Positions 10,001 through 17,905 of a DNA stretch of 43,865 bases are shown here, piece by piece. The notes below the pieces were generated by a model, which worked only from the letters and a program-made list of their open reading frames with translations, made no database searches and was not told the origin of the DNA. Origin of the DNA: Pseudoalteromonas denitrificans DSM 6059 (lineage in GTDB: Bacteria; Pseudomonadota; Gammaproteobacteria; Enterobacterales; Alteromonadaceae). Every line of letters begins with the position of its first letter. Within the stretch, counting starts at the first letter, position 1. The stretch is from NCBI RefSeq assembly GCF_900112265.1, contig NZ_FOLO01000047.1:1-43865 (forward strand), read 5' to 3'. The translations under genes were made by a program, and so were the position numbers.

Positions 10001-10961
10001 AATTTATATTGAGACAGATTACCTACGCTTTAATTTACCTGATAAAACTAAAAGTGAAATAGAAAAAGAACCAATAAAAAATACGCAATGGCTTACTTCA
10101 TTACCAGCTATTCGTTTTAAATGTGCAGATTGTAGGGTTGATGATTACCAGTTAGATAAAGTGACAATTAACTTAGATCCTATAGAAAATGGAATTCAAA
10201 TGTCTGATTTTATTTTAGATAAAGACAAGCATAAGTTCACAGCTAAAGGTATATGGAAAAACAAAAAAACAGATATTAAAGGGCACTTTACGAGTAAGGA
10301 CATAGGGGAGTTATTTGATGAATATAATTTTACTTCTTCAATTAAAGATTCAAAAGCTAATGCTGAGTTTGAGTTAAATTGGCAAGGGCTTCCTTATGAA
10401 TTTGATGTTAATACATTATCTGGAGATATAAAATGGAGTTTAGCTGAAGGACACTTAACTGAAGTGAGTGACGGGGGAGCTAGGGTATTTTCATTACTCA
10501 GTTTAGATTCTTTAGTGCGTAAACTTAAGCTCGATTTCAGAGACGTGTTTGCGAAAGGTTTTTTCTATAACAGCATTAAAGGTGATATGCATTTAAATAA
10601 TGGCATTGCTAGCACCAAAAATACAAAAGTAGATGGCGTACCTGCAGATGTTGCAATTAATGGCTATGCTAATTTAATTACCCAAGAGCTTAATTATAAT
10701 TTATCTGTTTCACCTGAGGTAACTTCAAGTATTCCTGTTATAGTCGCATGGATGGTTAACCCTGTAACTGGACTTGCAGCTTTAGCGATAGATAAAGTAT
10801 TACATTCAGCAAAGGTTATTTCCGAAATTAAATTTAAGATCAGTGGCACTATGGTAGAACCGGTTGTAACTGAATTAGGACGTAAAAGTCGAGAAGTGGA
10901 AATACCGCAAACAGCAAAACCGACACCAGAATTGCCAGAGTCAAAGTTGCAACTACAATAA
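7089..10961 (+). CDS. yhdP: YhdP-family AsmA-like envelope lipid transport protein
   Basis: Very large inner-membrane-anchored protein of the AsmA-like family. Together with TamB and YdbH, YhdP is implicated in moving phospholipids to the outer membrane. The 1290-residue length is typical. After about 28 basic and aromatic residues there is one membrane segment (about 32-50, IWQFFAITLVLIAVLISVL). The rest is periplasmic beta-rich sequence ending in the conserved AsmA-like C-terminal region (VSPEVTSSIPVIVAWMVNPVTG) and a short proline-containing tail. The start is a GTG that overlaps the rng stop by one base, so it relies on coupled translation. The tail after about 1270 looks variable. Confidence 0.95.
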   Translation: MQKIIVRNKEHKQEKRLTIGRFCFFCARKIWQFFAITLVLIAVLISVLKYSLPHANDYKSHFEQLIFEKFNVELSIENISAGWEGKGPALELNGISFQSNSLSPIKLEIKQTRLHVNLWQTLLDGQFRSSYFVLDGLKANIDLPELINSSQQNDSDSSNNQLDLFEGLFLGEIGHFALENSAIEVIMRDRKHRTVELQNLTWHNKNEKHQGQGTIRLPGISESSLNLILDLYGTEFKNAFGELYLVANNLNITPWLSSTIAEQVTPIASNINFEAWSRIDKGMFKTIQLEWHQSELSWGFKNSNQKFAINSGALQFKPTSDGWRLNSSDIEMSSNQILWPKMNFELINSGNKYKGKLVNLDFKMLSQLFQLTDNESLIPLLSRSPKGLVSSLFINFNSDEQWQVSAKGKHFGWEQYQDVPGMEELELEINLNQSLGIVSLHSEKSKLFTGSLFPQDVAYEQLDFTAFLFKVNNKWQIKSEDLWLHNKDLSLAAEFKINLFDVPSMSLYAELKGPKAILAKQYYPNGYMPQGTIDYLNSAIIDGEIEQAQVLWHGSFEDYPYENNSGHFAVNAKIVDAQFKFQPDWPSITNLDVDLIFNRERMDIVSRSGKLENLSLHDGVTVSIDDLRISEWLDVIINTEVNAQILQPFFAKTPLSASIGEVLQVVEVEGDVVGLTHLRVNLSEPEVITSGRVVFNNLDVNITTPGIRLDNVAGELTFNDDVIRLPNIMGTWLDLPINLSISGEQTDKEYSLTAKAMANWNVENVLSKSSGLMQGYLAGSIPLSVDFKLGLPNTGFHYQAEITSSLESVSSLLPVPFNKEADKKKPFKGVVRGDEISNLITLNLDNQLYFNSIIENKTASMTNAHLIIGKSDLGLNASDFDVSIDLDKADMSAWIPFIDHLLENINEGESSNFFPSLKQIKGEISQVDFFGALFNQLDFKLDNFAQSTQLKIMAKELRAQVSIPKVLAQRPIYIETDYLRFNLPDKTKSEIEKEPIKNTQWLTSLPAIRFKCADCRVDDYQLDKVTINLDPIENGIQMSDFILDKDKHKFTAKGIWKNKKTDIKGHFTSKDIGELFDEYNFTSSIKDSKANAEFELNWQGLPYEFDVNTLSGDIKWSLAEGHLTEVSDGGARVFSLLSLDSLVRKLKLDFRDVFAKGFFYNSIKGDMHLNNGIASTKNTKVDGVPADVAINGYANLITQELNYNLSVSPEVTSSIPVIVAWMVNPVTGLAALAIDKVLHSAKVISEIKFKISGTMVEPVVTELGRKSREVEIPQTAKPTPELPESKLQLQ

Positions 10962-11028
10962 CAATTGACTAATCGCATTTATTTTTTGGCAATTTATATA
11001 CTTATTAATTGAATAAAAGAGTTAATAC

Positions 11029-12471
11029 ATGACAACTGAAGTAGAAAATAACTTATTACGAGATAGTCATTTATCTCGAGACGATCTAACAAAGGCATTA
11101 ACACTTATTCATCAGAATAACGTAGATTTTGCCGATCTTTATTTTCAATCGAGTTATAACGAAACTTGGATGTTGGAAGATGGCCTAATTAAAGAAGGTT
11201 CATATAATATAGAGCGCGGGGTGGGTGTTAGGGCTGTAAGTGGAGACAAAACTGGGTTTTCGTATTCTGATGCTATTAATTTAGAAGCTTTAACCCAAGC
11301 ATCAAATGCAGCAAAAAGTATTGCGAAAGCTGGAGAGAGTAAAAAAATACAAATCTTTACAGATAAAAAACATCAACTTCAGTTTGCACCAGTCAACCCC
11401 ATTAATAGTCTGACAGATGAAAAAAAAATTGAACTGTTACATCAAATAGAAAGTTATATTCGTCAGCTTGCACCAGAAGCAGAGCAGGTTATTAGTTCAA
11501 TATCGGCTGTATATGAAGAGATATTAGTGGCTGCCAGTGATGGTACTTTTGCGACAGACATTAGACCTTTGATTCGTTTGAACTGCTCTGTTTTATTAGA
11601 AAAAAATGGCAAACGTGAACGTGGTGGTGCTGGTGGTGGAGCAAGACTCGATTATGGCTACTTCTTTGAGCTTATAAATAATAAACCTCGTTGGATGGAG
11701 TATGCGGAAGAAGCTGTGCGTCAAGCGAGAGTTAATCTTGAAGCTATTGATGCACCTGCAGGCTCAATGCCAGTTGTTTTAGGCTCTGGTTGGCCAGGTG
11801 TTTTATTACATGAAGCTGTTGGTCATGGGCTAGAAGGTGACTTTAATCGTAAAGAAGCTTCAGCTTTTAGTGGTAAAGTTGGTCAAAAAGTGGCATCTGA
11901 ATTATGCACTGTAGTTGATGATGGCACATTACATGACAGGCGAGGTTCACTAAATATAGACGATGAGGGCACTCCAGGACAATATAATGTCTTAATTGAA
12001 AATGGTATTTTAAAAGGTTATATGCAAGATAAGCTTAATGCTCGATTGATGGGCGTTGAACCTACAGGTAATGGCCGCAGAGAATCATATGCTCATCTTC
12101 CAATGCCTAGAATGACAAATACCTATATGTTGGCGGGTCATAGTACACAGGAAGACATTATATCGAGTGTTAAAAATGGAATATTTGCTCCCAACTTTGG
12201 TGGTGGTCAGGTTGACATCACCTCTGGTAAGTTTGTATTTTCTGCCTCTGAAGCTTATTTAATTGAAAATGGCAAAATCACACGACCTATCAAAGGGGCA
12301 ACCCTTATTGGTAATGGACCAGAAGTTATGCAGAAAATATCGATGGTTGGTAATGATTTATCTTTAGATAAAGGTGTTGGAGTGTGTGGAAAAGATGGCC
12401 AAAGCGTACCTGTTGGTGTTGGTCAACCTAGTTTGAAAATTGATATGTTAACTGTAGGCGGTACGGCTTAA
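11029..12471 (+). CDS. tldD: Metalloprotease TldD
   Basis: Zinc metalloprotease subunit. TldD forms a heterodimer with PmbA/TldE that processes microcin B17, degrades the CcdA antitoxin and clears small peptides. The zinc motif HEAVGHGLEGD lies at 261-271 (His261, Glu262, His266). Glycine-rich blocks such as ERGGAGGGARLDYG are typical. The 480-residue length is normal. It follows yhdP after 67 bp with no terminator between, so it is probably read through. Its partner gene pmbA lies 4 kb downstream beyond two minus-strand genes. Confidence 0.97.
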   Translation: MTTEVENNLLRDSHLSRDDLTKALTLIHQNNVDFADLYFQSSYNETWMLEDGLIKEGSYNIERGVGVRAVSGDKTGFSYSDAINLEALTQASNAAKSIAKAGESKKIQIFTDKKHQLQFAPVNPINSLTDEKKIELLHQIESYIRQLAPEAEQVISSISAVYEEILVAASDGTFATDIRPLIRLNCSVLLEKNGKRERGGAGGGARLDYGYFFELINNKPRWMEYAEEAVRQARVNLEAIDAPAGSMPVVLGSGWPGVLLHEAVGHGLEGDFNRKEASAFSGKVGQKVASELCTVVDDGTLHDRRGSLNIDDEGTPGQYNVLIENGILKGYMQDKLNARLMGVEPTGNGRRESYAHLPMPRMTNTYMLAGHSTQEDIISSVKNGIFAPNFGGGQVDITSGKFVFSASEAYLIENGKITRPIKGATLIGNGPEVMQKISMVGNDLSLDKGVGVCGKDGQSVPVGVGQPSLKIDMLTVGGTA

Positions 12472-12506
12472 GTTATTATTAATAATATAAAGGTTGCTAA
12501 CTTGTT

Positions 12507-12534
12507 TAAAAGCCCGCTATTTAGCGGGCTTTTA
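12507..12534. terminator. Bidirectional terminator between tldD and the Ig-like lipoprotein gene
   Basis: A GC-rich perfect palindrome (AAAAGCCCGCTA-TT-TAGCGGGCTTTT) with A and T runs on its two flanks lies between convergent genes. It can end transcripts from both strands. Confidence 0.92.
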
Positions 12535-12539
12535 GTTTA

Positions 12540-15500
12540 CTAAGGCTCTACAAAAGGGATCGTAATACTAGAACCCGAAAGTATTCCTGATGGGCTAGAT
12601 ATTGTAAAGTTTAATATTGATGGGGGTAAAGCCGCTGAAGTTAAGTTATTTGTAACTGTGAACTCCATTAAATAACCTCCATAAACTGATTTTGATATTG
12701 CTTCAGAAATGGTGATTGTGTTTTTATCTGCTTGAGCTAAAGGCATTACGGCACCTATAGTATTGGGCACCGTATAATTAATTTTGCCTGCAACTTCCCC
12801 TTGACTCGCGGTAATGCTGACGGTTGTACCTGATGGCATTGTTTGCAAAGCTGTGTCTGAGAAAAACAGTTGATAGGTTTTTGATGCATTTCTTTGAATA
12901 CTATTTATAGTGCCTGAAGCCTGTTCAGGAGAATAATTAGATATTATAGGTTTTGCTTGTCCTTTTTCATATAAAGACCAATTACTATCTGACGAGGCCA
13001 TGATCATTTTTAATGCTTTGCGAACATTTATCGTTTTACTTATATTTTCACCACACTTACTCGTGCTGATGCAGTGAGGACCATTAAACTTGCTATCTTG
13101 TGATGTATAGTTGTCGTCATTTACGTCGTATTGACTATCACGCTCAAAATCAATAAATAACTCACCAGGATCTCTGATATTGTTTTCATTGTCATCTCTC
13201 CAAGCCTCTGGCATATCAATAAAACCAGAAGCGAGGTATTCTGAGCGCCCAAAACCACTTGAAACATCAGTATCTACAACAGGTTCACCATCTGAATTAT
13301 CAAATACATTATTACCATTAGTATCAAAAAAGGTTTCATGTCCAATCGCTGTAGCTAAGATAGTGATCCTATGATTGAAGACTTTAGGTTCGGCACTTTT
13401 CCATTTTACAAAACATGAACCATTTGTGGTTTGACATGAAGGTGAAATTTGTCCACCTTCAGTGGTAAAGTTAACTGTGGTCCCATCGGGAACTGGATTA
13501 TTAAAACTATCAGCTAACCAGGCCGTAATAGTGGCCTCTTCACCATTTCGGTTATGGCCTTCAGGATTGTGATTTGTGGTTGCTAAGGTAATACTATTTT
13601 GGTCGGCTAACCCCGTATTAACAGATAACAAGTCTGATTGGGTTGAAATAGAATAGGCATTGCCTTCTAAGTCAGTAGCATTAGCCTGAGCTGTTACTCT
13701 GACAACCGTAGGTACATTACCAGAAGTTACCTTAGTGCTAACTTGCCCAAGTGAATTAGTAAAAGCACTGATAGGGCTGATGTTCAATCCACCAATAACA
13801 GTATCTAAAGAAAATAGAATTTCTTGCTGTGCAAGAGGATTGCCTAATTTTCCTTTTACTAAAAATGATAATGTTGAAATCTCTTGCTTACCTTGCCCTC
13901 CTGTTCCTTTCAAAACGATTGAATCAGGTTCAGCTGAAACAAACTCTATTGCGCCTAAAGTCTCAGCTTGCAAGTTAACAGTTTGTGTTAAAGTAATATT
14001 TTCTGCACTACCAGAAACGGTCGCTATGATCTGGTCTTGATTACCGGTTGAGCCCGCACAACTTAAATCTTCGTAAGTCGCTCTGGCTTCGCCATTGATT
14101 GTTAATACCTGTTCATCAATTTTAGCTTGTTGATTAGAAACGCAGTTCGACGTAAAAGTAATTGATGTGGGTGTTAATATGCGATTATCATTTTCATCAA
14201 TGAGTGCAACCTTTAAACCTATAGTACCGCCAGCACTTAAAGTAACACTACCATCTGTATCTTTATTTGTTAAAGTGACACCTATTAAACTTTCAACAAA
14301 TACACCATTTTGATCAAAGTGTCCGGCTCTTACTTTTGGTCTATCAATAATATCTGCATCTAAAACTTGATAGTTAAATTGCTGGCTAATTGTTTGACTT
14401 TGATCTGCCAAGGTATAACTTGCGGTGAATACAGCTGCACCGACTAGGTTGTCAGTTGCAGCAGTTAATGTGGCTTGTGTGATACCTTCTTGATTTGTTA
14501 GTTTAGAACTTGCATCTAGGCTTCCCGACTCAGCGGTAAATTTAACAATTTGATTGGTTAGAGGCAAGCTATCAGAGTCTGTAAGTACTACTTCAACCTG
14601 TACAGATTCTCCTTGTTTAAATTGATTATTTGCAATGCCATTTTTAAGCATTTTTACATTTATTTGAGGTAAAGTGGGCGTACCTGTATCGTTATTAATA
14701 AACTCATATTGAATCGTGGCGCTTGTTTGTTCTAAAGTTGCAGTTAAAGTAGAAGCACCAACGGATGAGGTATCACTATCGAGATAGACAATTGCATTGC
14801 CGTCTTTATCACTTAGCTTTGATGTTTGACGTAAACTACCTAAAGGAGCGTCAAAGGTAATTGCGAGACCTGACACTGGTTCATTATTTTTGGCTATATT
14901 CGCTTTAATACAAGCTGTATCACCAGCATTAAAGCTAGGTAAATTCACAGGATTACATTGCTCATTAAATATAGCTACAGATATTTGAATGGGGGCATTT
15001 GGATCCGGTTCATTACTTTTCAAAAATTCATAACTGGCTGTTGCTGAAATATCGGAAGCTGTTACTGTTAAATTTGCAGAACCTAAGTCTGTTGCAAGGC
15101 TGCTAAGTAAGACTTGTGCAATACCGTTTGTATCTGAGAGTTTAGATGCTAAAGAAAGTGAACCTAAAGGTGCATCAAAACTTACAGAAGTATTAGGTAC
15201 TGCAATGTTATTTTTTAATAATTTTGCTTGAATACAAAAAGACTTACCTGCATATATACTGGGTGTGGCAAGTAATTGGCAATTTTCATCTAATACTGAA
15301 ATTGTAATTTCAATAGGTGCATTAGGATCTGGTTCATTGCTTTTCAAAAATTCATAGCTAGTCGTAGCAGAAACATCAGATGCCGTTGCGGTTAAGTCTG
15401 AAGAACCTAAATCAGTTACTGAACTATTAAGTAAAACTTGTGCAATACCATTTGCATCTGTGAGTTTTGATGTGACTGAAAGTGAACCTAAAGGAGCATC

Positions 15501-15749
15501 GAAATTTACTGTTGTATTTGTGACTGCTGTATTATTTTTAATAAGTTTTGCTTGAATACAAAAAGACTTTCCTGCTGTAATACTGGGTGTTGCAAGTAAC
15601 TGACAATTTTCATCTAACATTGATAGTGCCATAATAACGGGGGCATTTGGGTCTGGAATAACGGGCACTTCATTATCACCAGATGAGCCATTACAAGCAG
15701 ATAGAAGCAAACTTGTAAAAAATACAAAAGAAAGTTTTATTGATTTCAT
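12540..15749 (-). CDS. Lipoprotein with tandem bacterial Ig-like domains
   Basis: A 1069-residue predicted lipoprotein of unknown function. The N-terminus has a lipobox (LLLSAC, Cys19) and a Gly-Ser linker. Three tandem repeats of about 108 residues follow (about 33-140, 141-248 and 249-356), each with FDAPLGSL and SKL-D-NG-A motifs typical of invasin/intimin-like (Big_1) Ig domains. Each carries two cysteines that could form a disulfide. More diverged Ig-like modules continue to about residue 780. Acidic loops resembling calcium sites occur at about 805-870 (DTNGNNVFDNSDG, DDNENNIRDPGE). It is probably anchored at the outer membrane and may act in adhesion, but this is inference. AAGGA lies 6 nt before its ATG. 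It follows darP by only 22 bp, so the two may be co-transcribed. Confidence 0.88.
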   Translation of the reverse strand: MKSIKLSFVFFTSLLLSACNGSSGDNEVPVIPDPNAPVIMALSMLDENCQLLATPSITAGKSFCIQAKLIKNNTAVTNTTVNFDAPLGSLSVTSKLTDANGIAQVLLNSSVTDLGSSDLTATASDVSATTSYEFLKSNEPDPNAPIEITISVLDENCQLLATPSIYAGKSFCIQAKLLKNNIAVPNTSVSFDAPLGSLSLASKLSDTNGIAQVLLSSLATDLGSANLTVTASDISATASYEFLKSNEPDPNAPIQISVAIFNEQCNPVNLPSFNAGDTACIKANIAKNNEPVSGLAITFDAPLGSLRQTSKLSDKDGNAIVYLDSDTSSVGASTLTATLEQTSATIQYEFINNDTGTPTLPQINVKMLKNGIANNQFKQGESVQVEVVLTDSDSLPLTNQIVKFTAESGSLDASSKLTNQEGITQATLTAATDNLVGAAVFTASYTLADQSQTISQQFNYQVLDADIIDRPKVRAGHFDQNGVFVESLIGVTLTNKDTDGSVTLSAGGTIGLKVALIDENDNRILTPTSITFTSNCVSNQQAKIDEQVLTINGEARATYEDLSCAGSTGNQDQIIATVSGSAENITLTQTVNLQAETLGAIEFVSAEPDSIVLKGTGGQGKQEISTLSFLVKGKLGNPLAQQEILFSLDTVIGGLNISPISAFTNSLGQVSTKVTSGNVPTVVRVTAQANATDLEGNAYSISTQSDLLSVNTGLADQNSITLATTNHNPEGHNRNGEEATITAWLADSFNNPVPDGTTVNFTTEGGQISPSCQTTNGSCFVKWKSAEPKVFNHRITILATAIGHETFFDTNGNNVFDNSDGEPVVDTDVSSGFGRSEYLASGFIDMPEAWRDDNENNIRDPGELFIDFERDSQYDVNDDNYTSQDSKFNGPHCISTSKCGENISKTINVRKALKMIMASSDSNWSLYEKGQAKPIISNYSPEQASGTINSIQRNASKTYQLFFSDTALQTMPSGTTVSITASQGEVAGKINYTVPNTIGAVMPLAQADKNTITISEAISKSVYGGYLMEFTVTNNLTSAALPPSILNFTISSPSGILSGSSITIPFVEP
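14682..15653 (-). repeat. Three tandem 324-bp coding repeats in the lipoprotein gene
   Basis: Units at 15330-15653, 15006-15329 and 14682-15005 encode successive Ig-like domains. The first two are strongly alike at DNA and protein level (by eye about three quarters of residues identical, with the stretch LDENCQLLATPSI shared). The third is more diverged. All three keep the same 108-codon period. Recombination between units could change domain number. Confidence 0.85.
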
Positions 15750-15771
15750 TGTTAATCCTTTTTTATTTATT

Positions 15772-16299
15772 TCAAGACTTTAGAATAGATTCTTTTAAGT
15801 ATTGAAATAATTCGCGATAACCCTTTGCTGGCTTTTCTTGTTCTACTTCTTTTTTAGCTAGTCGAGTTAATTGGCGTAATTTTTGTCTGTCTAAATTATC
15901 ATATTGTTCAAGTAATTCATTAATTTTTTCATCACCAAGCTCAATTATTTGGTCTCGGGTATGCTCTAATTTATTTAAAATAACAGATGCTTGCTGATTT
16001 TTATTACCTATAACATCCATTGCTTTTTTTATGGCTTCTAAATCACTGGCTAAACGCAATTGTTTTGCTATGTAATTTAAGTGACGTCGATAAGACTCTT
16101 TTTTCTTGCTCAATTTATCGGCCAATAACATAGCAGCTTCAAGTTCTTCATTTAATGGTACCTTCTGACGAGCCTTAGGTGAAAGCGCAGCTAAATCCAT
16201 GCCTAACTTATGAAGTTCTTGTACCTCACGTTTGATTTCACTTTTAGAGACGTAAATGATTTCTTCTTCTAATTCAGGGTCGCGTTTTTTTCTGGCCAT
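15772..16299 (-). CDS. darP: Ribosome-associated protein DarP (YjgA)
   Basis: DUF615-family protein, YjgA in E. coli, that binds late 50S assembly intermediates and helps their maturation. The 175-residue sequence is charged and almost all helical, with the family-typical start (RKKRDPELEEEIIYVSKSEIKREVQELHKLG) shared in pattern, then LSKKKESYRRHLNYIAKQLR. It is divergent from pmbA, a pairing found widely in gammaproteobacteria. The ATG at 16299 has only a weak upstream purine stretch. Confidence 0.93.
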   Translation of the reverse strand: MARKKRDPELEEEIIYVSKSEIKREVQELHKLGMDLAALSPKARQKVPLNEELEAAMLLADKLSKKKESYRRHLNYIAKQLRLASDLEAIKKAMDVIGNKNQQASVILNKLEHTRDQIIELGDEKINELLEQYDNLDRQKLRQLTRLAKKEVEQEKPAKGYRELFQYLKESILKS

Positions 16300-16503
16300 G
16301 ATGTTCTACACTATTTAAATAATTAGATTTATAAGCGTATAGTATATCATTGTTATTTATCCAAGCCACTTGAATGTGGCTGGTTAAGTTATGATGAGCA
16401 CTTTGGTTTAATCGCACTTATATAAAGTGCTTAATCATTAAAATAAAACTTAGCGTATGTTATGCTTAGTTTATTATTTTTATTCGCATTATTGGTTATT
16501 TAC
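16300..16503. promoter_or_regulatory. Divergent darP/pmbA intergenic region with two hairpins
   Basis: This 204-bp region must hold promoters for both genes. Two inverted repeats stand out. One is AGCCAC-TTGAAT-GTGGCT (16364-16381), extendable by CC/GG with one bulged A. The other is GCACTT-ATATA-AAGTGC (16414-16430), which competes with an AGCACTTT copy at 16398-16405. No clear -35/-10 pair could be assigned. Confidence 0.45.
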
Positions 16504-17856
16504 ATGAGTGAGAAACATAATCTAGACCCTATATTTAAACAAATTTCTGAAGTTGAAACTGCTGTTGCACAAGTATTAGAAAAAGCAAAAAAATTAGGTG
16601 CGACATCGGCCGAAGCTGCTATGAGCAGCACGTCTGGTTTATCTGTATCTACCCGTTTGGGTGAAGTTGAAACGATAGAGTTTAACCAAGATGGTGCTTT
16701 AGGGATCAGTGTTTATGTGGGCAATAGAAAAGGCTCGGCATCAACATCTGATCTTAGTCCTAAAGCACTTGATTTAGTTGTTACTAAGGCGATCGAAATT
16801 GCTAAATATACATCTGAAGATCCTTTTAATGGCTTGGCGGATAAGGGGTTATTAGAATTTACCCCTGCAGATTTAGATTTATACCACCCTTGGTTAGTGA
16901 CACCAGAACAAGGAATTGATTTTTGTAAACAAGCTGAAGAGGCAGCTTTAAACTCAGACTCTCGTATTGTTAATTCAGATGGTGCCAGTTTTTCAAGTCA
17001 TCAAGGATTGAGAGTTTATGGTAATAGTCATGGCTTAATTTCAGGTTTTCCACGTACACGGCATAGTTTAAGTTGTATGGTCATTGGTCAGGATGGTGAG
17101 CAAATGGAGCGAGATAGCGCATATACCACCTCTCGTTTACAAAATAAATTAAAAACAGCGAATGAAGTAGGTCTAGAAGCTGCAACTGAAACTTTAGCTA
17201 AATTAAATAGTCGAAAACTTAAAACGGGTAAAATGCCTGTTATTTTTAGAGCTGATATTGCCAGCTCTTTATTTGGTCATTTAGTTTCTGCTATTGGTGG
17301 GGGATCTTTGTATCGTAAATCGAGCTTTTTATTAGATAGCTTAGGCACACAGGTTTTCAGCTCACTGGTAAATATTGAAGAGAAGCCACATATATTACAA
17401 GGCATGGCTTCTTCGCCTTTTGATAGTGAAGGTGTTAGAACTCAAGATTGCACCATTTTGAAAAATGGGGAGTTACAAACTTACTTACTGGCAAGTTATG
17501 CTGCACGTAAGCTAAATATGACTTCAACGGGTCATGCTGGTGGCATTCATAATTGGTTGGTTAAAAGTACTGATGGAGAATTAGCGCAACTTATAAAAAC
17601 CATGGGAACTGGTTTACTGGTTACTGAGTTAATGGGACAAGGTGTAAACATTATCACAGGTGATTACTCTCGTGGTGCGGCAGGTTTTTGGGTTGAAAAT
17701 GGTATGATTCAATATCCTGTTAGTGAAATTACGATAGCAGGTAACCTTAAAGACATATTTAAAGGTATCACTGCCATAGGTTCTGATATTGATTTAAGAG
17801 GCAGTGTGCAAACAGGTTCAATTTTGGTTGAACAAATGCAGGTTTCAGGCGAATAA
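16504..17856 (+). CDS. pmbA: Metalloprotease PmbA (TldE)
   Basis: Partner subunit of TldD in the TldD/TldE protease. From the ATG at 16504 (MSEKHNLDPIF) it is 450 residues, exactly the E. coli length. It lacks the HExxxH zinc motif, as expected for TldE. Conserved blocks include EFNQDGALGISVY, RKGSAST, SPFDSEGVRT, STGHAGGIHNW and GDYSRGAAGFWVENG. An upstream in-frame ATG at 16462 would add 14 hydrophobic residues not seen in the family, so it was not chosen. Neither start has a strong ribosome binding site. Confidence 0.95.
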   Translation: MSEKHNLDPIFKQISEVETAVAQVLEKAKKLGATSAEAAMSSTSGLSVSTRLGEVETIEFNQDGALGISVYVGNRKGSASTSDLSPKALDLVVTKAIEIAKYTSEDPFNGLADKGLLEFTPADLDLYHPWLVTPEQGIDFCKQAEEAALNSDSRIVNSDGASFSSHQGLRVYGNSHGLISGFPRTRHSLSCMVIGQDGEQMERDSAYTTSRLQNKLKTANEVGLEAATETLAKLNSRKLKTGKMPVIFRADIASSLFGHLVSAIGGGSLYRKSSFLLDSLGTQVFSSLVNIEEKPHILQGMASSPFDSEGVRTQDCTILKNGELQTYLLASYAARKLNMTSTGHAGGIHNWLVKSTDGELAQLIKTMGTGLLVTELMGQGVNIITGDYSRGAAGFWVENGMIQYPVSEITIAGNLKDIFKGITAIGSDIDLRGSVQTGSILVEQMQVSGE

Positions 17857-17863
17857 CCATTTA

Positions 17864-17899
17864 GCCAATATGCCAAGATAATTTGATAAGCATATTGGC
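17864..17899. terminator. Possible shared terminator between pmbA and mgtE
   Basis: A perfect 10-bp inverted repeat (GCCAATATGC with GCATATTGGC) spans a 16-nt loop between convergent genes. There is no good T tract on either side, so its strength is doubtful. Confidence 0.5.
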
Positions 17900-17905
17900 C
17901 TTAGT

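Noticed and set aside
14682..15653. Tandem repeats considered as a CRISPR array or satellite
   Set aside because: The 324-bp period is an exact multiple of three and encodes Ig-like domains in one open frame; there are no short repeat/spacer units.
16462..16503. Upstream start for pmbA adding 14 hydrophobic residues
   Set aside because: The added residues would look like a membrane helix, which cytosolic PmbA does not have; the start at 16504 gives exactly the E. coli length.
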